Below the pieces are notes generated by a model, which saw only the letters and a list, made by a program, of their open reading frames with translations, did no database searches and was not told the origin of the DNA. The translations under genes and the position numbers were made by a program. Shown piece by piece: positions 33,584 to 43,979 of a stretch of 64,000 nucleotides of DNA (its first letter is position 1; the number at the start of each line of letters is the position of its first letter). This DNA comes from Ophiobolus disseminans (Eukaryota; Ascomycota; Dothideomycetes; Pleosporales; Phaeosphaeriaceae), in contig MU006220.1 in NCBI GenBank assembly GCA_010093685.1, positions 217,502-281,501 on the forward strand, in the 5' to 3' direction.

Positions 33584-36160
33584 ATGGATTCCAACGTCGC
33601 CCGCAGGAAGCGGCCGAAACGACAAGTTGAATCCACCATCATCCACTTCGTAAGCACGAGATATCCAGGCAGCCCGTCGCGGTGCTACACAGCCTTGCGG
33701 CGAGACTCTGTCGCACCCAGTGTTGCTAACGTGTTGCCTTGGCCAGGACTATGTACGTACACCCCCAACTGGCCCTGTGCCGCATTGGGTAAAGCTCACC
33801 AGGCGTTCGACCTCCACAGGACTGCTTTTACGCCAGTGTCTTCGAAAATGAAACTCCGAGTCTCAAAGCCTTGCCCTTGGCTGTGCAGCAGAAACAAATT
33901 ATCGTAACCTGTAATTACGAGGCGCGAAGACGAGTATGCACGCCCACCTGCCCCGTGTTGCCGAGAGCTGTGCAAGGCACACATCACAATGCTGTGTCTC
34001 GGGCGCTCCTCTCGTCGTAGCCTTCAAGGCTGCTCCGCTTGCGGCAGCAGTACTAAGCTGTAATTAAACCTCGTGTAAGCCGGCTGACCTCCACTTTAGG
34101 GCCTCTATAAGCTCCAGCTGATCGCTGAAGCGAAAAGACTCTGTCCAGAAGTGGTCATTGTTCTTGGTGAAGATCTCACACGGTTTAGAAATGCCTCGAA
34201 GGAGCTGTATAGCTTCTTGAAGTCATTTTCGTGGAATGGGCGCTGCGAGCGTCTTGGTTTTGACGAGGTTTGTCGCTCGTATTGTCATGTGCCATGTCTC
34301 AACACTGCCCCGCCCAACATCAGCACCTCAGGCTCCAACTGCGTGCTCCGACCAAATCCTCATCTATACCAGTCCTCATGGAGTGTGTCTAAGGCGTGCT
34401 TAGGTGTTCATGGACATTTCCGACCTCGTTGAATACAATGCCAGCATCTTGAACTCCGGCGATCTTGCCCACTCATTCTTCTATCTCTCCAAGGTGGACC
34501 CTACACAAGGCTTCCCTTTCGATGCGACAAGTATAGCTGGTCATACCTATCCCGATTCGCTGCACACTACCCCAGGTAAGCCTTTGACTATCCCAGGTCC
34601 GCCCTTGATGGCGTGGCGTAGCAGCGACCGTCCTTCGCGTCGGCAACATATTTTGGGACAAGGCTAAGAGACTCCGCCTTTGGACCCGTCTTCGGCTACG
34701 AGGAAATATGTTGTTGAATAAGCACTGAGCTAGTCACGCGGGCACCTCAGCGACCAATCTAAGATCGGCCCGTCAGCACCTTTTCATCGTCGGACTTGGG
34801 AGGCTTCTGCAAGACTTACACACGCTAACCGGTTACAGACATCACCTCTTTAGATCTGCTGCAACTCCGTCTCCTGTTAGCAAGTAACTTAGCCGAGTAT
34901 CTACGAAACAGGCTTGAAACTGAAAAAGGTTATACTGCTACTGTTGGTATCTCAACCAACAAGTTACTTGCTAAGCTTGTGGGCAATCGACACAAGCCTA
35001 ATGCACAAACAACATTGGTGCCGCCATACACCTCCGTCGATGATACTGTGGAAGACAATGTGGCCTTATTCATCGACGATCATGAAGTTGGAAAGATCCC
35101 AGGCATCGGCTTCAAGATAGCACAAAAGCTTCGTGCTCATGTGTTACAACGACCCGCAGAATTCGACGCTGGTCTTGTGTATGGAGGGACTAAAGAAAAG
35201 GTACTGGTGCGCGACGTGAGACAGCACCCCGGTATGGGTCCGGAGACACTCGAACGACTGTTGGGAGGTCCGGGTGCACCACAAGGCATTGGCGCTCGCA
35301 TTTGGGAGCTTGTCAACGGGTGTGACATTACGGAAGTCGGACAAGCTAGAGAGGTACCGACCCAAATTAGCATAGAGGACAGCTATTTGCGGCTAGATAC
35401 CTTGAGCGAGGTGACCAAGGAGCTGCGAATGCTGGCGACGAGTCTCTTGCGACGGATGCACACAGATCTTCTAGAGGCAGATGACGACGAGGAAGCGTCT
35501 GCTGAGGATTCATCCAAGCCGGCAGTCCCAAAACGGTGGCTGGCGCATCCGAAAGCTATTCGTCTTTCTACCCGGCCACGACCGCCACAGAATCCCGATG
35601 GGAGTAGGAATCGCTCATTTGCACGTATCTCGAAGTCTGCACCGATGCCAGGATTCGTATTCAGCCTGAAGCATAGCGATGAAGAGATAGCAGAAAGGTT
35701 AGTCAACGAGTCGTTGTTGCCTCTCTTCCGCCTGTTACACCCGGAGAAGACTGGCTGGAACTTGAGTCTTGTGAACGTTGCCGCTACCAGCATGGCAGAT
35801 GCGGCGAGCGAGAAGGGGGGTGTGGGGAGAAATATTGCGAAGATGTTCAAACAGCAAGACAGCGTGCTCAAGCAATGGAAGGTAGCTGAAGTGGAAGAAT
35901 TGATCGCCAAGGAAGGTAATGAGGTCGTCGAAATGCAGCCGCAACAACCATTACCTCACCTGCTCGCCAGTGTGAGCGGGTCCGAAGACATCCCCACCCC
36001 GTCTCAAGAGGTAGACGGGCATGCTGTTGACCACTGGGACTCTGAGGATGAAGAGCTGATCGATGTGGACGATTCTTACATATGTGAGCAGTGCGGTGCC
36101 AATATGCCGCTGTTTGCTTTCGGTGCTCATCAGCGATACCATATTCAAATGAATACTTGA
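33584..36160 (+). CDS. DNA polymerase iota-like Y-family translesion polymerase
   Basis: This is a nuclear error-prone polymerase for lesion bypass. Six exons, 33584..33649, 33747..33752, 33820..33933, 34100..34267, 34404..34575 and 34839..36160, sum to 615 aa. The assembled N-terminus reads STIIHF-DY-DCFYASVFE, the Y-family motif I with a metal-binding Asp, where DY comes from a 6-nt exon. Then come LAVQQKQIIVTCNYEARRRG and VIVLGEDLTRFRNAS, which match polymerase iota better than eta, and ERLGFDEVFMD carrying the second metal site. TVGISTNKLLAKLVGN follows, and HhH-type IPGIGFKIAQKL. The C-terminus ends in a C-x2-C ... H-x3-H-like finger (YICEQCGANMPLFAFGAHQRYH in two parts), probably a ubiquitin-binding UBZ. 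The 263-nt fifth intron is long for this genome and might hide another short exon. Confidence 0.92.
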
Positions 36161-36388
36161 TAACAATGCACTCCTCTAATAGCGACTTGATCTAGTTTTG
36201 TCGACGGTGAAGCTCAAATAGAAAGAACCAAGAAGGCATGCCACTAAGCGAGACGCTAACAAGGGTGACGTAGTGCACTGAAGCTTAACTCCGATTATGA
36301 TTAATGATACACAACATCTACCCCTCTTATATTTGAAGGTATTTGAAGGCATTCTCGTTTCTTTCGTGAACAACTCTGTCAGTTAATA

Positions 36389-37381
36389 ATGTCTTCATAT
36401 AGTCGAGTTGGTGTCGTTACTGGAGCGAACAAGGTACACTTGCAGTCACACCATCTACTACAACCACAGCTATGTCGTTCTAACATGATTCACAGGGTAT
36501 AGGCTTAGCAATCGTGCGCCAGTTGGCTCTACAATATCCAAAGTCACCGCTAAACAATGGTCCCTTCCTCATCTACCTCACAGCACGCGATAAGAGCCGA
36601 GGCGAAGCCGCCGTAAAAGAGCTCCAACAAGATGCGCAACTCAAGCAAGCAAAAGCACTGAAAGCCGATGGCGGACTCTCGGAAATCAAGTTCCATCCCT
36701 TCGATGTCACAGACAAAGACAGCGTCAAAACACTTGCAGATCATTTGAAGGAAGCACACAGCGATGGCATTGACTTCGTGATCAATAACGCAGGCATCGC
36801 TATGGACGGCTTCGGTATGGAGTGCTCACGCCCAAATTTTCCTGTAGCCTACTAACCCCATTTCAGATGCCAACATCGTCAAAACAACTCTCAGCTGCAA
36901 CTACTACAGCACCCTCTCCGCATGCCACGCCTTCCTCTCCCTCCTCAAGCCCACCGGCCGCATTGTAAACGTAGCAAGCACGTCCGGCTCCCTCAAAAAA
37001 GTGTCACACGAGGTCCGCGAGCGGTTCCTCTCGTCAAAGACCGAAGCAGACGTTACAAGCATATTGCAGGACTTCCAGAAGGCGGTGGAGGCTGGCAAGG
37101 AGAAGGAGGATGGATTCTTGAGCGCGGCATATGCGACGAGCAAGGCTGGGTTGATTGGAGGTACACGGGCATTGGCGAGGGAGGTTAAAGAGAAGGGCAG
37201 TGGTGTGTTGGTGAATAGCTGTTGTCCGGGCTATGTGAATACGGAGATGTCGAAAGGGAACGGGACGAAGACACCCGATGAAGGTGCAAAGACGCCGGTT
37301 TGGTTGGCGATACAGGACTTTGGTGGAAAGACTGGTAGCTTTTACAGGGATGAGAAAGAGCTTGAGTGGAAGGACTTATGA
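36389..37381 (+). CDS. SDR-family carbonyl reductase
   Basis: This is an NADPH-dependent short-chain dehydrogenase/reductase of the classical type, cytosolic, with similarity in layout to vertebrate carbonyl reductase 1. Exons 36389..36433, 36496..36814 and 36867..37381 give 292 aa. The first intron splits the cofactor motif; joined it reads VVTGANKGIGLAIV (TGxxxGIG). Other motifs are FDVTDKDS, NNAGIAMDGFG, VNVASTSGSL with the catalytic Ser, and AAYATSKAGLIGGTRALA with the YxxxK pair, followed by NSCCPGYVNTEM. Extra residues between the Ser and the Tyr are typical of the carbonyl reductase 1 branch. The substrate is not predictable. Confidence 0.93.
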
Positions 37382-37699
37382 AGACTTGCAATCGAATTCT
37401 AATATGAGCTAGCATGCTCTTCGTATCGTTGAGTCCATACCCCAACTTTGTGCAAACCGGCATTGCAACTCTGAATCTGCTTAATCGCTGGCTCTGTGGT
37501 CACGTTCGCAACCAAATTCTTCGGACCGTGTGCTTCGAGCTATGTGAATCACCTGCACTTCCGAGTCATCAGCATCAAGTGCAAGATCTAGATCGATTAA
37601 AACTCACCGTCATAACCCTGCGATACCACTGGATGGTCTTGTGCTTCGCTATCCTTCCCAGAAGATTCTCTCCTCCGTCTAGACGAGCTTGGTACCTCC
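37382..37699. other. Convergent spacer, nothing recognised
   Basis: These 318 bp separate the reductase stop and the end of the coiled-coil pseudogene on the other strand. No feature was recognised. Confidence 0.4.
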
Positions 37700-38418
37700 T
37701 TATGCGCGGGATCGGAAAGGCATCTCACGGCGTGGGTAGTGAGGCTGACCAGAAGTAGGCAACCTGGCCGTGTCCCATCCCTGATTGAATTCCGGTGTCT
37801 CGCTAGTAAAGCGGACGTAATGGGAGAGATCGGCAGGGAGGATGTTCGATATGGAAGCCCACTGGTTCTTGACCAGATTCAGGCGCTCACAAGCAGTCCT
37901 GTACTCGTTGGAAATTCTGCCCTTTTCTACTAGCTGTTGAAGCTGCGAGATGCGAGCATCGCTGCCGACAATCCGTGTTTTCGCATGCTCTAGCTGTCCT
38001 TGCACACGCTTTCGGTCTTCAAGTAACCACGAATAATCTGCGCTCCACTGTCCTAGGGAGATTTCTCTCTAACTCAAGTTATTCTTGGTGACGTATGGCT
38101 CGTATTTGGTAGTTTCTAGGTCGTTCTTGTTGGTATGGAGCTCGCTCTTGGTAGCCTCCAGGTCGTCCTTGGTTGCTGCCAGCTCGCTCTTCGTCGCCTC
38201 CAGCTCTTGCATCATCGCTTCGAACGCGATATGGAGATCTTTCTGCACACGGCTAGACATCGAGACTTGTCGTTTCTATATTCGTGTATCAGTGGCTGTA
38301 CTGTCAGATTGTCTCAAACTGTGCTTACCGCAACACGAAGATGGTCGGCTGGTGTCATCGCAGCTTGATTTGCAGCACGTCATGATGCAGCTCTTGCGTT
38401 CGGAACTGTTGGTGCCAT
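37700..38418 (-). pseudogene. Broken coiled-coil gene with two in-frame stop codons
   Basis: A continuous coding-like frame runs from ATG 38418 (MAPTVPNARAAS) through an intron 38276..38328 (GTAAGC...ATATAG) to 37700, interrupted by TGA at 38380-38382 and TAG at 38069-38071. Sequence after each stop continues in the same frame: MTPADHLRVA after the first, and REISLGQWSADYSWLLEDRK, QLEHAKTRIVGS and a conserved-looking tail (NLVKNQWASISNILPADLSH) after the second. Central heptads of ELEATKS type form a coiled coil. Starting at ATG 38358 avoids the first stop and gives a 78-residue product. CGA-to-TGA and CAG-to-TAG changes are C-to-T transitions of the sort made by RIP or deamination. No function is known. 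Confidence 0.6.
38081..38206 (-). repeat. Six tandem 21-bp units encoding heptads
   Basis: Six consecutive seven-residue units (ELEATKS, ELAATKD, DLEATKS, ELHTNKN, DLETTKY, EPYVTKN) form an in-phase minisatellite inside the coiled-coil pseudogene. Leu at position 2 and Lys at position 6 are constant in most units. Expansion by whole heptads keeps both frame and coil register. Confidence 0.75.
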
Positions 38419-39030
38419 CTTTGTATCGCTCTTGATCAGTTACTAGGTTGTGATCGTAATTGAGCGGTAAGCAGATTCGCTGACCGTGGAGAGAATCGGT
38501 TTAGTAGATCAGCAGCGGACCTCAAGGTTAAGTAGGAAAGCAAGCCGATCGCTCCAAACAGGTGTAAGGTAAAGGCAGCGGCCTAAGCCCAGCAACTGGC
38601 AGAAGGAAGTGAGAGATCCACATAATTCAAGGTAAAAGAGCTGAACAATAATAGACAACGAGCGTCAAGACCCTCGATGTTTCTCTTGCGCATTACGTCC
38701 GTGTAGCTTAGAGCTATAGAAAACCAACGACCTCTAGACTCCTGTATCACCACTTCATTCGCGCTGAAGAGACTCCAGGGATTCGTACGGGTCAGGGTCA
38801 GTAGGGAAGTTAACCAAAGCAACCCGCAACGTTTGTAGAACTGAGTGAAGGTTCGGCAGTATTGATAGCAATAACTTTATGATCTACGTCTCCATGTTGA
38901 AGCCTCACCCGCCGGTGCTTGACTTATGTTGGTGACTGAATGTGAGGGACGAATAGTAACGTTGCGTGCTGCCCGGGTCCGAATCCGTCTTTCTGAGCTC
39001 AGTACGCTTCTCTTATCAGTCATGTTCAGA
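38419..39030. other. Spacer between two coiled-coil genes
   Basis: These 612 bp contain short minus-strand open frames at 38583..38822 and 38877..39062 that lack clear coding character. They may be decayed remnants or the promoter of the pseudogene. Confidence 0.35.
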
Positions 39031-39859
39031 TTATCGTTTAACCACTTGATCGAAGACTTCAAACATACCAGCCCAGTGGCTGTAGAGCTTGACTAATTTG
39101 TTTTCCGTCTCTTCATTCTTCCTATTGCTGGTTTCAGCCTCGTTGAGTTTCCGTTTTAGTACAACAATCTCATCCGCTTGTTCCTCTTTGCGTTTTTCCA
39201 ATTTCTCGACGGCGTTGGTAAGGTCATGAACTTCCGCCTGCAATTGCTCCTTCGTTCGGTTCAGCTCCTCTTCGAGGTCATCGATGTATCCACCGAGGCG
39301 GGCATGGGCATGTTTCGCAGCATGCGTTCGTTGAGCCTATTAATTACGTGTGAGCCATCGGACGAAGGTGGAGGAAAACTGGAATACACCGTCACTTTGC
39401 CGCTTCGCGGCTGGTATTGCACTCATATCGTCGGAGTCTTCGGTGGCTGCAAGCTTGCGTATCGTCGTACGAATCTGCGGTAGTATAGGATAGAAATGGT
39501 CGACCTCCTGGGGTCTTCCGGTAATCTCTGTCGTGGAAGTTGGATGAGATCTGCCAGCGACGAGTACGCCTGTATAAGTAGATGGCACTAGATGTGTCTT
39601 GGTCGGCACTCGGATAAAGCCCTGAGGGAGGGAGGGCTTTTCAATATGAGGATTGGAGATTGTTTTGTCTTTGCCCTTCTCAATCCGTTGGAAGCCCCGA
39701 GAATGAAGGCTATGTTGAAGATGGTTAGCAATGAAGGCCGACAAGGAATGTTTGGCTTACCTTAGAGATCGGTTCGCGCGCATCAGGCACGGGGGAATTC
39801 GGTATGGTTTCTGCTTGACTCGTAGGAGCCACCTTCGCTTCTTGCAGATCCTTTTGCAT
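39031..39859 (-). CDS. Unrecognised coiled-coil protein, tentative three-exon model
   Basis: No family was recognised. The best-supported exon, 39031..39336, encodes a long coiled coil (YIDDLEEELNRTKEQLQAEV, AVEKLEKRKEEQADEIVVLK) ending KLYSHWAGMFEVFDQVVKR. It joins 39388 by a 51-nt GTATTC...TTAATAG intron in phase. The upstream exon (to 39678 or nearby) is Pro/Thr-rich with KDKTISNPHIEKPSLPQGF. A first exon, 39761..39859 (MQKDLQEAKVAPTSQAET), follows a good GTAAGC donor, but the strongest acceptor (CATAG at 39710) puts the next exon out of frame. A weaker acceptor at 39679 is needed, or the gene is damaged. The model gives 231 aa. It resembles its pseudogene neighbour in build (short N-term plus coil), but I saw no sequence similarity. 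Confidence 0.5.
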
Positions 39860-40326
39860 GATAACAGTTGTGGTAGTGGGCTGGAGATGGATGGTGAGTG
39901 GAATGGAAGTTACGTCTTGAAGGCAATGGCGAAAGAGGGAAAGAAAGAGCGACAACATGAACCTGGTAGATGCCACGCGACAGACCAAGCGTCGCAAGGA
40001 AGGCGCGCATGAGATGGGACGGATGACTGTTGTAAGGTACCCATACAACATGAAAATGGAAGACAAACTCCCCAATGCCACGCATATCAGGTCACCGATG
40101 CATAAAAGCACCCAAATAATGTCGTTACGCGTTGTGGTTTGTTGGGAAAGTGACGAATTACAGTGAGGACACAGGTGCGTGTTGTGAGGAGAGCCGCAAG
40201 AAGGCGCGAACAAGTGGGTTTGAATAACTGGTCGTGAAGTAACACTTTTCTCGTGTCCATCTCATCATTTCGTAACACGTGGAAAGGGAGTATAATCTCC
40301 CATTGACGACAAGCTTACCACAACGT
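39860..40326. other. Spacer upstream of coiled-coil gene and downstream of ASL gene
   Basis: These 467 bp contain a 162-codon minus-strand frame continuing upstream of 39859 (39725..40213) with hydrophobic segments. It may be a 5' extension or chance. Nothing else was recognised. Confidence 0.35.
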
Positions 40327-41839
40327 CTATAGAAGCTTCTTCAGTATCTGAATCTGCTCGAGAACAGCGCTCTTGCTCGTGCCGCCGGTAGCGTTCTTGA
40401 GCTCCACCGCTCGCTCGTAGTCTAGGCACTCGACGACGTCGTCACCCAACCTAGAGTCAATGCCCTTGAGCTGCTCCAAGCTCAGCTTGTCCATGGGCAC
40501 ATTCTCGCTCTCTGCCAACGCGACAACGCGGCCCGAAATGTGATGGCCCTCACGGAACGGTACGCCCTTTCTGACGAGGTAGTCGGCGAACTCGGTGGCC
40601 AGCATCTCTGGAGCCAGAGCGTCGTGCATTTTCTTCGCGTTGACGTTGAGAGTTGACAAAACACCAGTCGCGATTTGTATCGAGTCGCTGACAGTTTTGA
40701 TGTGGTCGATGAGCGGCTCAACCGACTCTTGCAGATCCTTGTTGTAGGTCGATGGCAAGCCCTTGATGGTGACGTATAAACCTGCCATATGTCCAAACGC
40801 ACGACCACTCTTACCGCGAATAAGCTCTAGCGAATCTGCATTCTTTTTCTGAGGCATCAATGAGCTGCCTGTGGAGTATGCGTCTGCGAGTCTGATGAAG
40901 CCAAATTCCAGACTGGAGTATATGATGAGATCTTCAGCCCAGCGCGACATCTTGAGCATGAAGCTCGATCCCCATTGCATCGTCTCGAATACAAAGTCGC
41001 GGTCGCCAACTGCATTCAAGGAGTTTGTAAGGAGTCCTTCGAAACCGAGCTCCTTCGCCATGGCGTCGCGGTCGATGTTGAAGGGGTTACCAGCAAGGGC
41101 GCCACAGCCGAGCGGTGAGCGGTTCACGCGCTTGATGACTTCTCGTAGGCGCTCGAGTTCGGACGCAAAAGCGGTGGCATGGGAAAGGATCCAATGCGAC
41201 CAGCGAACGGGTTGCGCCTTTTGGAGATGCGTGTATCCAGGCATCTATTCAGTCAGCATGCGCGCGCTTGAGTGCAGAACGCTTGAAGCATACCAAGATG
41301 TCCATCTCTGCCTCTGCCCGTTGAACCGAGGTCTTGATCAGGAGTTTGAGGTACCCCTCCAGCGTGCGCAACTGCTCTCTCAGCCACAAGCGCATGTCTG
41401 TCGCGACCTGCTCATTCCTGCTCCGACCAGTGTGTAGCTTTCCACCAATATCCTTTCCGATAATCTCGCTCAGCCTTCGCTCGTTGGCGGTGTGAATGTC
41501 CTCGTCGTTGTCCTTGACCACGAAGCTATTGGAAGCCCACTCCTCCTTTACGTCGCCAAGGCCCTTTTCAATGGCAGCAAATTCATCCTTGGTGAGGATG
41601 CCGTTGTTGAAGTTTGCACGGGCGAATGCGATAGACCCGGCAATATCTTCGGCGTAGAAGAGGCGGTCGTATGGTAGCGAGGCGTTGTACTGCTCCATCA
41701 CCGGGTCGAGGCCCTCTGCGTGGTCGTTAGCACATAATTGCGGGATGCATTGGTAGTGGTAAGTATGCCATTGGAAGTGCTTACCTGTAAATCGACCTCC
41801 CCAGAGCATGTTCTCTGCAACCTTCTTTTCGGAGGCCAT
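40327..41839 (-). CDS. ARG4: Argininosuccinate lyase
   Basis: This enzyme catalyses the last step of arginine synthesis, cleaving argininosuccinate to arginine and fumarate. Exons 41785..41839, 41294..41715 and 40327..41244 sum to 464 aa, the same size as yeast Arg4. The assembled start reads MLWGGRFTEGLDPVMEQYNA. Fumarase/ASL superfamily signatures are DEDIHTANERRL, GKLHTGRSRNEQVATDMRLW, MPGYTHLQKAQPVRWSHWIL and GSSLMPQKKNAD, the last being the catalytic Ser loop. DRDFVFE and PSTYNKDLQE are also standard. Introns of 69 and 49 nt are GT-AG with CTAAC/CTGAAT branch sites. Nothing unusual. Confidence 0.97.
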
Positions 41840-42525
41840 GTTTCACTGAATTGCGACGAAATGTTTTTGCTGTTGAAAATATAGCACCTGTGACTGTTTG
41901 CGTTCAAGAAATTTGGTATGACGCTCCGTATCGGCGACAGGGATGTTGATAGCCAATGCACGCTAAGTACCCCGCAAATTCCGCCGCATTCACTCCTTCA
42001 AACTTCAACAATGACCTGGACACGGCACCTGGACTGATTGAATCCCTGAATTGGTTGTACAAATATTGAACAGGATGCGTCACCAGAATCGTAGCACCAA
42101 CATGTTGTCACAATCAGCACCCCACTCTCGTGCCGAACTTCCTGCCTAGGTGAAGCCCAGCAATTCACATCCGCATATCCACAATCGAAGCCCCATGAAG
42201 GAAGTATCAATTATATCCATGATATGACTAGGAAGACGAAGTCGCTAAGATGTGTTTCCCAAGTCAGTGTTGGGTAGTGACGTGGTAACAAACAATCAAT
42301 TAACCAACACATCAACCACAAAAGGATTGTATCTCCCTGAGTCTTCGTCTACACATACAACTCACAAAACACGCCTAATCCACTCTTACTATCAAAAAGC
42401 CAAAGGACATGTGATACCGACATCCTGCCAAGTCGACGATCAACCCACGAGCTCGAGTTCCACGTCGTACAAGTACACACGTCATTTACAACCATATCAT
42501 CACAGCGGCGACAACAAGGTCTGCT
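41840..42525. other. Divergent region between ASL gene and zinc-finger microprotein
   Basis: These 686 bp should hold the promoters of both genes. A 93-codon plus-strand frame (42252..42533) overlaps the microprotein start but has a composition typical of 5' UTR rather than protein. No TGACTCA-type Gcn4/Cpc1 site was confidently spotted for the arginine gene. Confidence 0.4.
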
Positions 42526-42636
42526 ATGCCTGACAACCCGGTCATGAGCGAATGGAAGTGTCTTTCTTGTGGGCAAGTTCAACAGGGCGAGGGCAACGCT
42601 GAGGAGAAGTGCAAGAAGTGTGGAAAAGGTGGCTGA
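42526..42636 (+). CDS. 36-residue RanBP2-type zinc-finger microprotein
   Basis: A 36-codon open frame from ATG 42526 (or ATG 42544) encodes little more than one zinc ribbon: EWKCLSCGQ, then an acidic linker, then EKCKKCGKGG. The W-x-C-x2-C ... C-x2-C-G-K pattern is that of RanBP2/NZF-type fingers (13 residues between cysteine pairs), which bind ubiquitin, RNA or proteins. The same W-x-C-x2-C ... C-x2-C-G-K frame occurs in the next gene, 310 bp downstream on the same strand, suggesting a tandem paralogue pair. It is too short for usual gene finders, and no splice signal is needed. The real product could be longer if an intron joins it to other exons. Confidence 0.5.
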   Translation: MPDNPVMSEWKCLSCGQVQQGEGNAEEKCKKCGKGG

Positions 42637-42946
42637 GGATAGCCACGACATACCAACAACGACGATGTACTGCTATCATGCCACCAGATTCACTTTTCTG
42701 CAGTATGAAAGCTCGAATGTCGCCCATCCCCAACACTCCTCACAACACCCTCACACTCAATCAACAAAAAAGTATGAGCAGCAACCACTCTTCTATACCC
42801 TTGATTCCTTGCTGACAGATCTCTAGCAATCAACTTTACAAAACTACATCAACCAAGCAACACTACCAAATCAACTACCTTAAATCGTACTTGCATCCCA
42901 CCACCCCTGCTTCTTCAACCCAGCTAACACCCAATCCAGAACTATC
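42637..42946. other. Spacer between two zinc-finger genes
   Basis: These 310 bp are A/C-rich and lack coding character, as expected for a 3' UTR followed by a promoter and 5' UTR with many CAA runs. Confidence 0.4.
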
Positions 42947-43288
42947 ATGGCTAAAGTTCCCTGGCGCTGCGAGTTCTGCGGCTTTGGCAACCCTCCCATG
43001 GGCAACGATTTCTGCATGGGGTGCGGAAAGACAAATGACATGATGAAAGCTGCCAACGATCATGGCCTCGAGATCTACCACGACATGATGAACCCACTCT
43101 TTCCAGGCGGCCGAGCACCGAAGGAGGGTGAACTGCCGCCACCAAGATTTATGCCACCTAGGTTTGGACCTCCAGGCTTTGGACCTCCAGGCTTTGGACC
43201 TCCAGGCTTTGGACCTCCAGGCTTTGGACCGCGGGGTTTGGACCTCCACCATTTGGGAGGAGGTTTTGGTAGGACTGAGAAATTATGA
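42947..43288 (+). CDS. Small RanBP2-type zinc-finger protein with Gly-Pro-Phe repeats
   Basis: A single exon encodes 113 aa. The N-terminus is one RanBP2-like finger: WRCEFCGFGNPP then NDFCMGCGKTND (C-x2-C-x11-C-x2-C, with the diagnostic Trp and Asn). A short helix-like region follows (MKAANDHGLEIYHDMMNPLF). The C-terminal half is FGPPG repeated in tandem, ending GGGFGRTEKL, a low-complexity Phe/Gly/Pro tail of a kind found in RNA-granule and phase-separating proteins; that role is inference. It is in tandem with the 36-residue zinc-finger frame upstream, and no family name is known to me. Confidence 0.68.
   Translation: MAKVPWRCEFCGFGNPPMGNDFCMGCGKTNDMMKAANDHGLEIYHDMMNPLFPGGRAPKEGELPPPRFMPPRFGPPGFGPPGFGPPGFGPPGFGPRGLDLHHLGGGFGRTEKL
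43163..43251 (+). repeat. 15-bp minisatellite encoding FGPPG
   Basis: Four identical 15-bp units (TTTGGACCTCCAGGC) at 43163-43222 are followed by two degenerate units, all in frame in the zinc-finger gene. Perfect identity implies recent expansion or homogenisation, so copy number may vary between strains. Confidence 0.9.
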
Positions 43289-43979
43289 AGAGAGATGGAT
43301 GGGGAGGGATGGTGGAGGTGGTGCGGATAGTGCGGACGAGAATGCAATGAAATGAAATTTCGTTTATTGATTGACGATTGTGAGGCTGACCATGTGTGGA
43401 CTAGTTGAGCCCTATGCACCTCCCGATTGGAACTTACTGGAGGCGCAAGTATGGAATATGCAATGCGTTGTCCATCTCGAGCTCGGATATCTCCTCAAAA
43501 CACATGTTCTCTCTCCCTCCTTAATCAGCCACACAAGCAACCCTCCTCCTCCCACCGCATACAATCCCCAATACATTTCCATTCTCCATACGCCACAACA
43601 CCCCCTCCTAACCCCTATCACGGAGCACCCCCTCCAAAAAAGCACCCACGAAGCGAAAGGATTCATCGACCCTGCTCGCCAATCGCGGAGCGCTTGCCTC
43701 GTTTCACACGCCTCCCTGCACCCACGAATCGCACCCCGGGTGCCCTCAGATTGCGTGATGTCATTGACGCAATGCGAGAGCCGCGACGATCGTCGACGTG
43801 TCGGTGCATGAGTGAAATAATCTTTGGTAGTCTACTTTTGAAGTCTATGCAGGTGTGTGGGTATTGCATTGCGCGCATAAAATCGGTGTTGGAGTTATGG
43901 TACAACCTTGGAAGTTGTGCGCTAGAAATGGATCGTGAACCACACTTGCACAACAACACCACCGGCGTCCAGAACCACA
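43289..43979. other. Intergenic region upstream of RCC1-like gene
   Basis: These 691 bp contain overlapping open frames (43371..43811, 43412..43666) that I judge to be chance. The RCC1-like promoter is expected here. Confidence 0.4.

Noticed and set aside
33338..33646. Minus-strand 102-codon frame overlapping the first exon of polymerase iota
   Set aside because: It overlaps a supported exon and the divergent promoter, and gives no recognisable protein.
34576..34838. Possible extra exon within the 263-nt fifth intron of polymerase iota
   Set aside because: Direct joining of the flanking exons gives a continuous family sequence in frame, so no extra exon is required.
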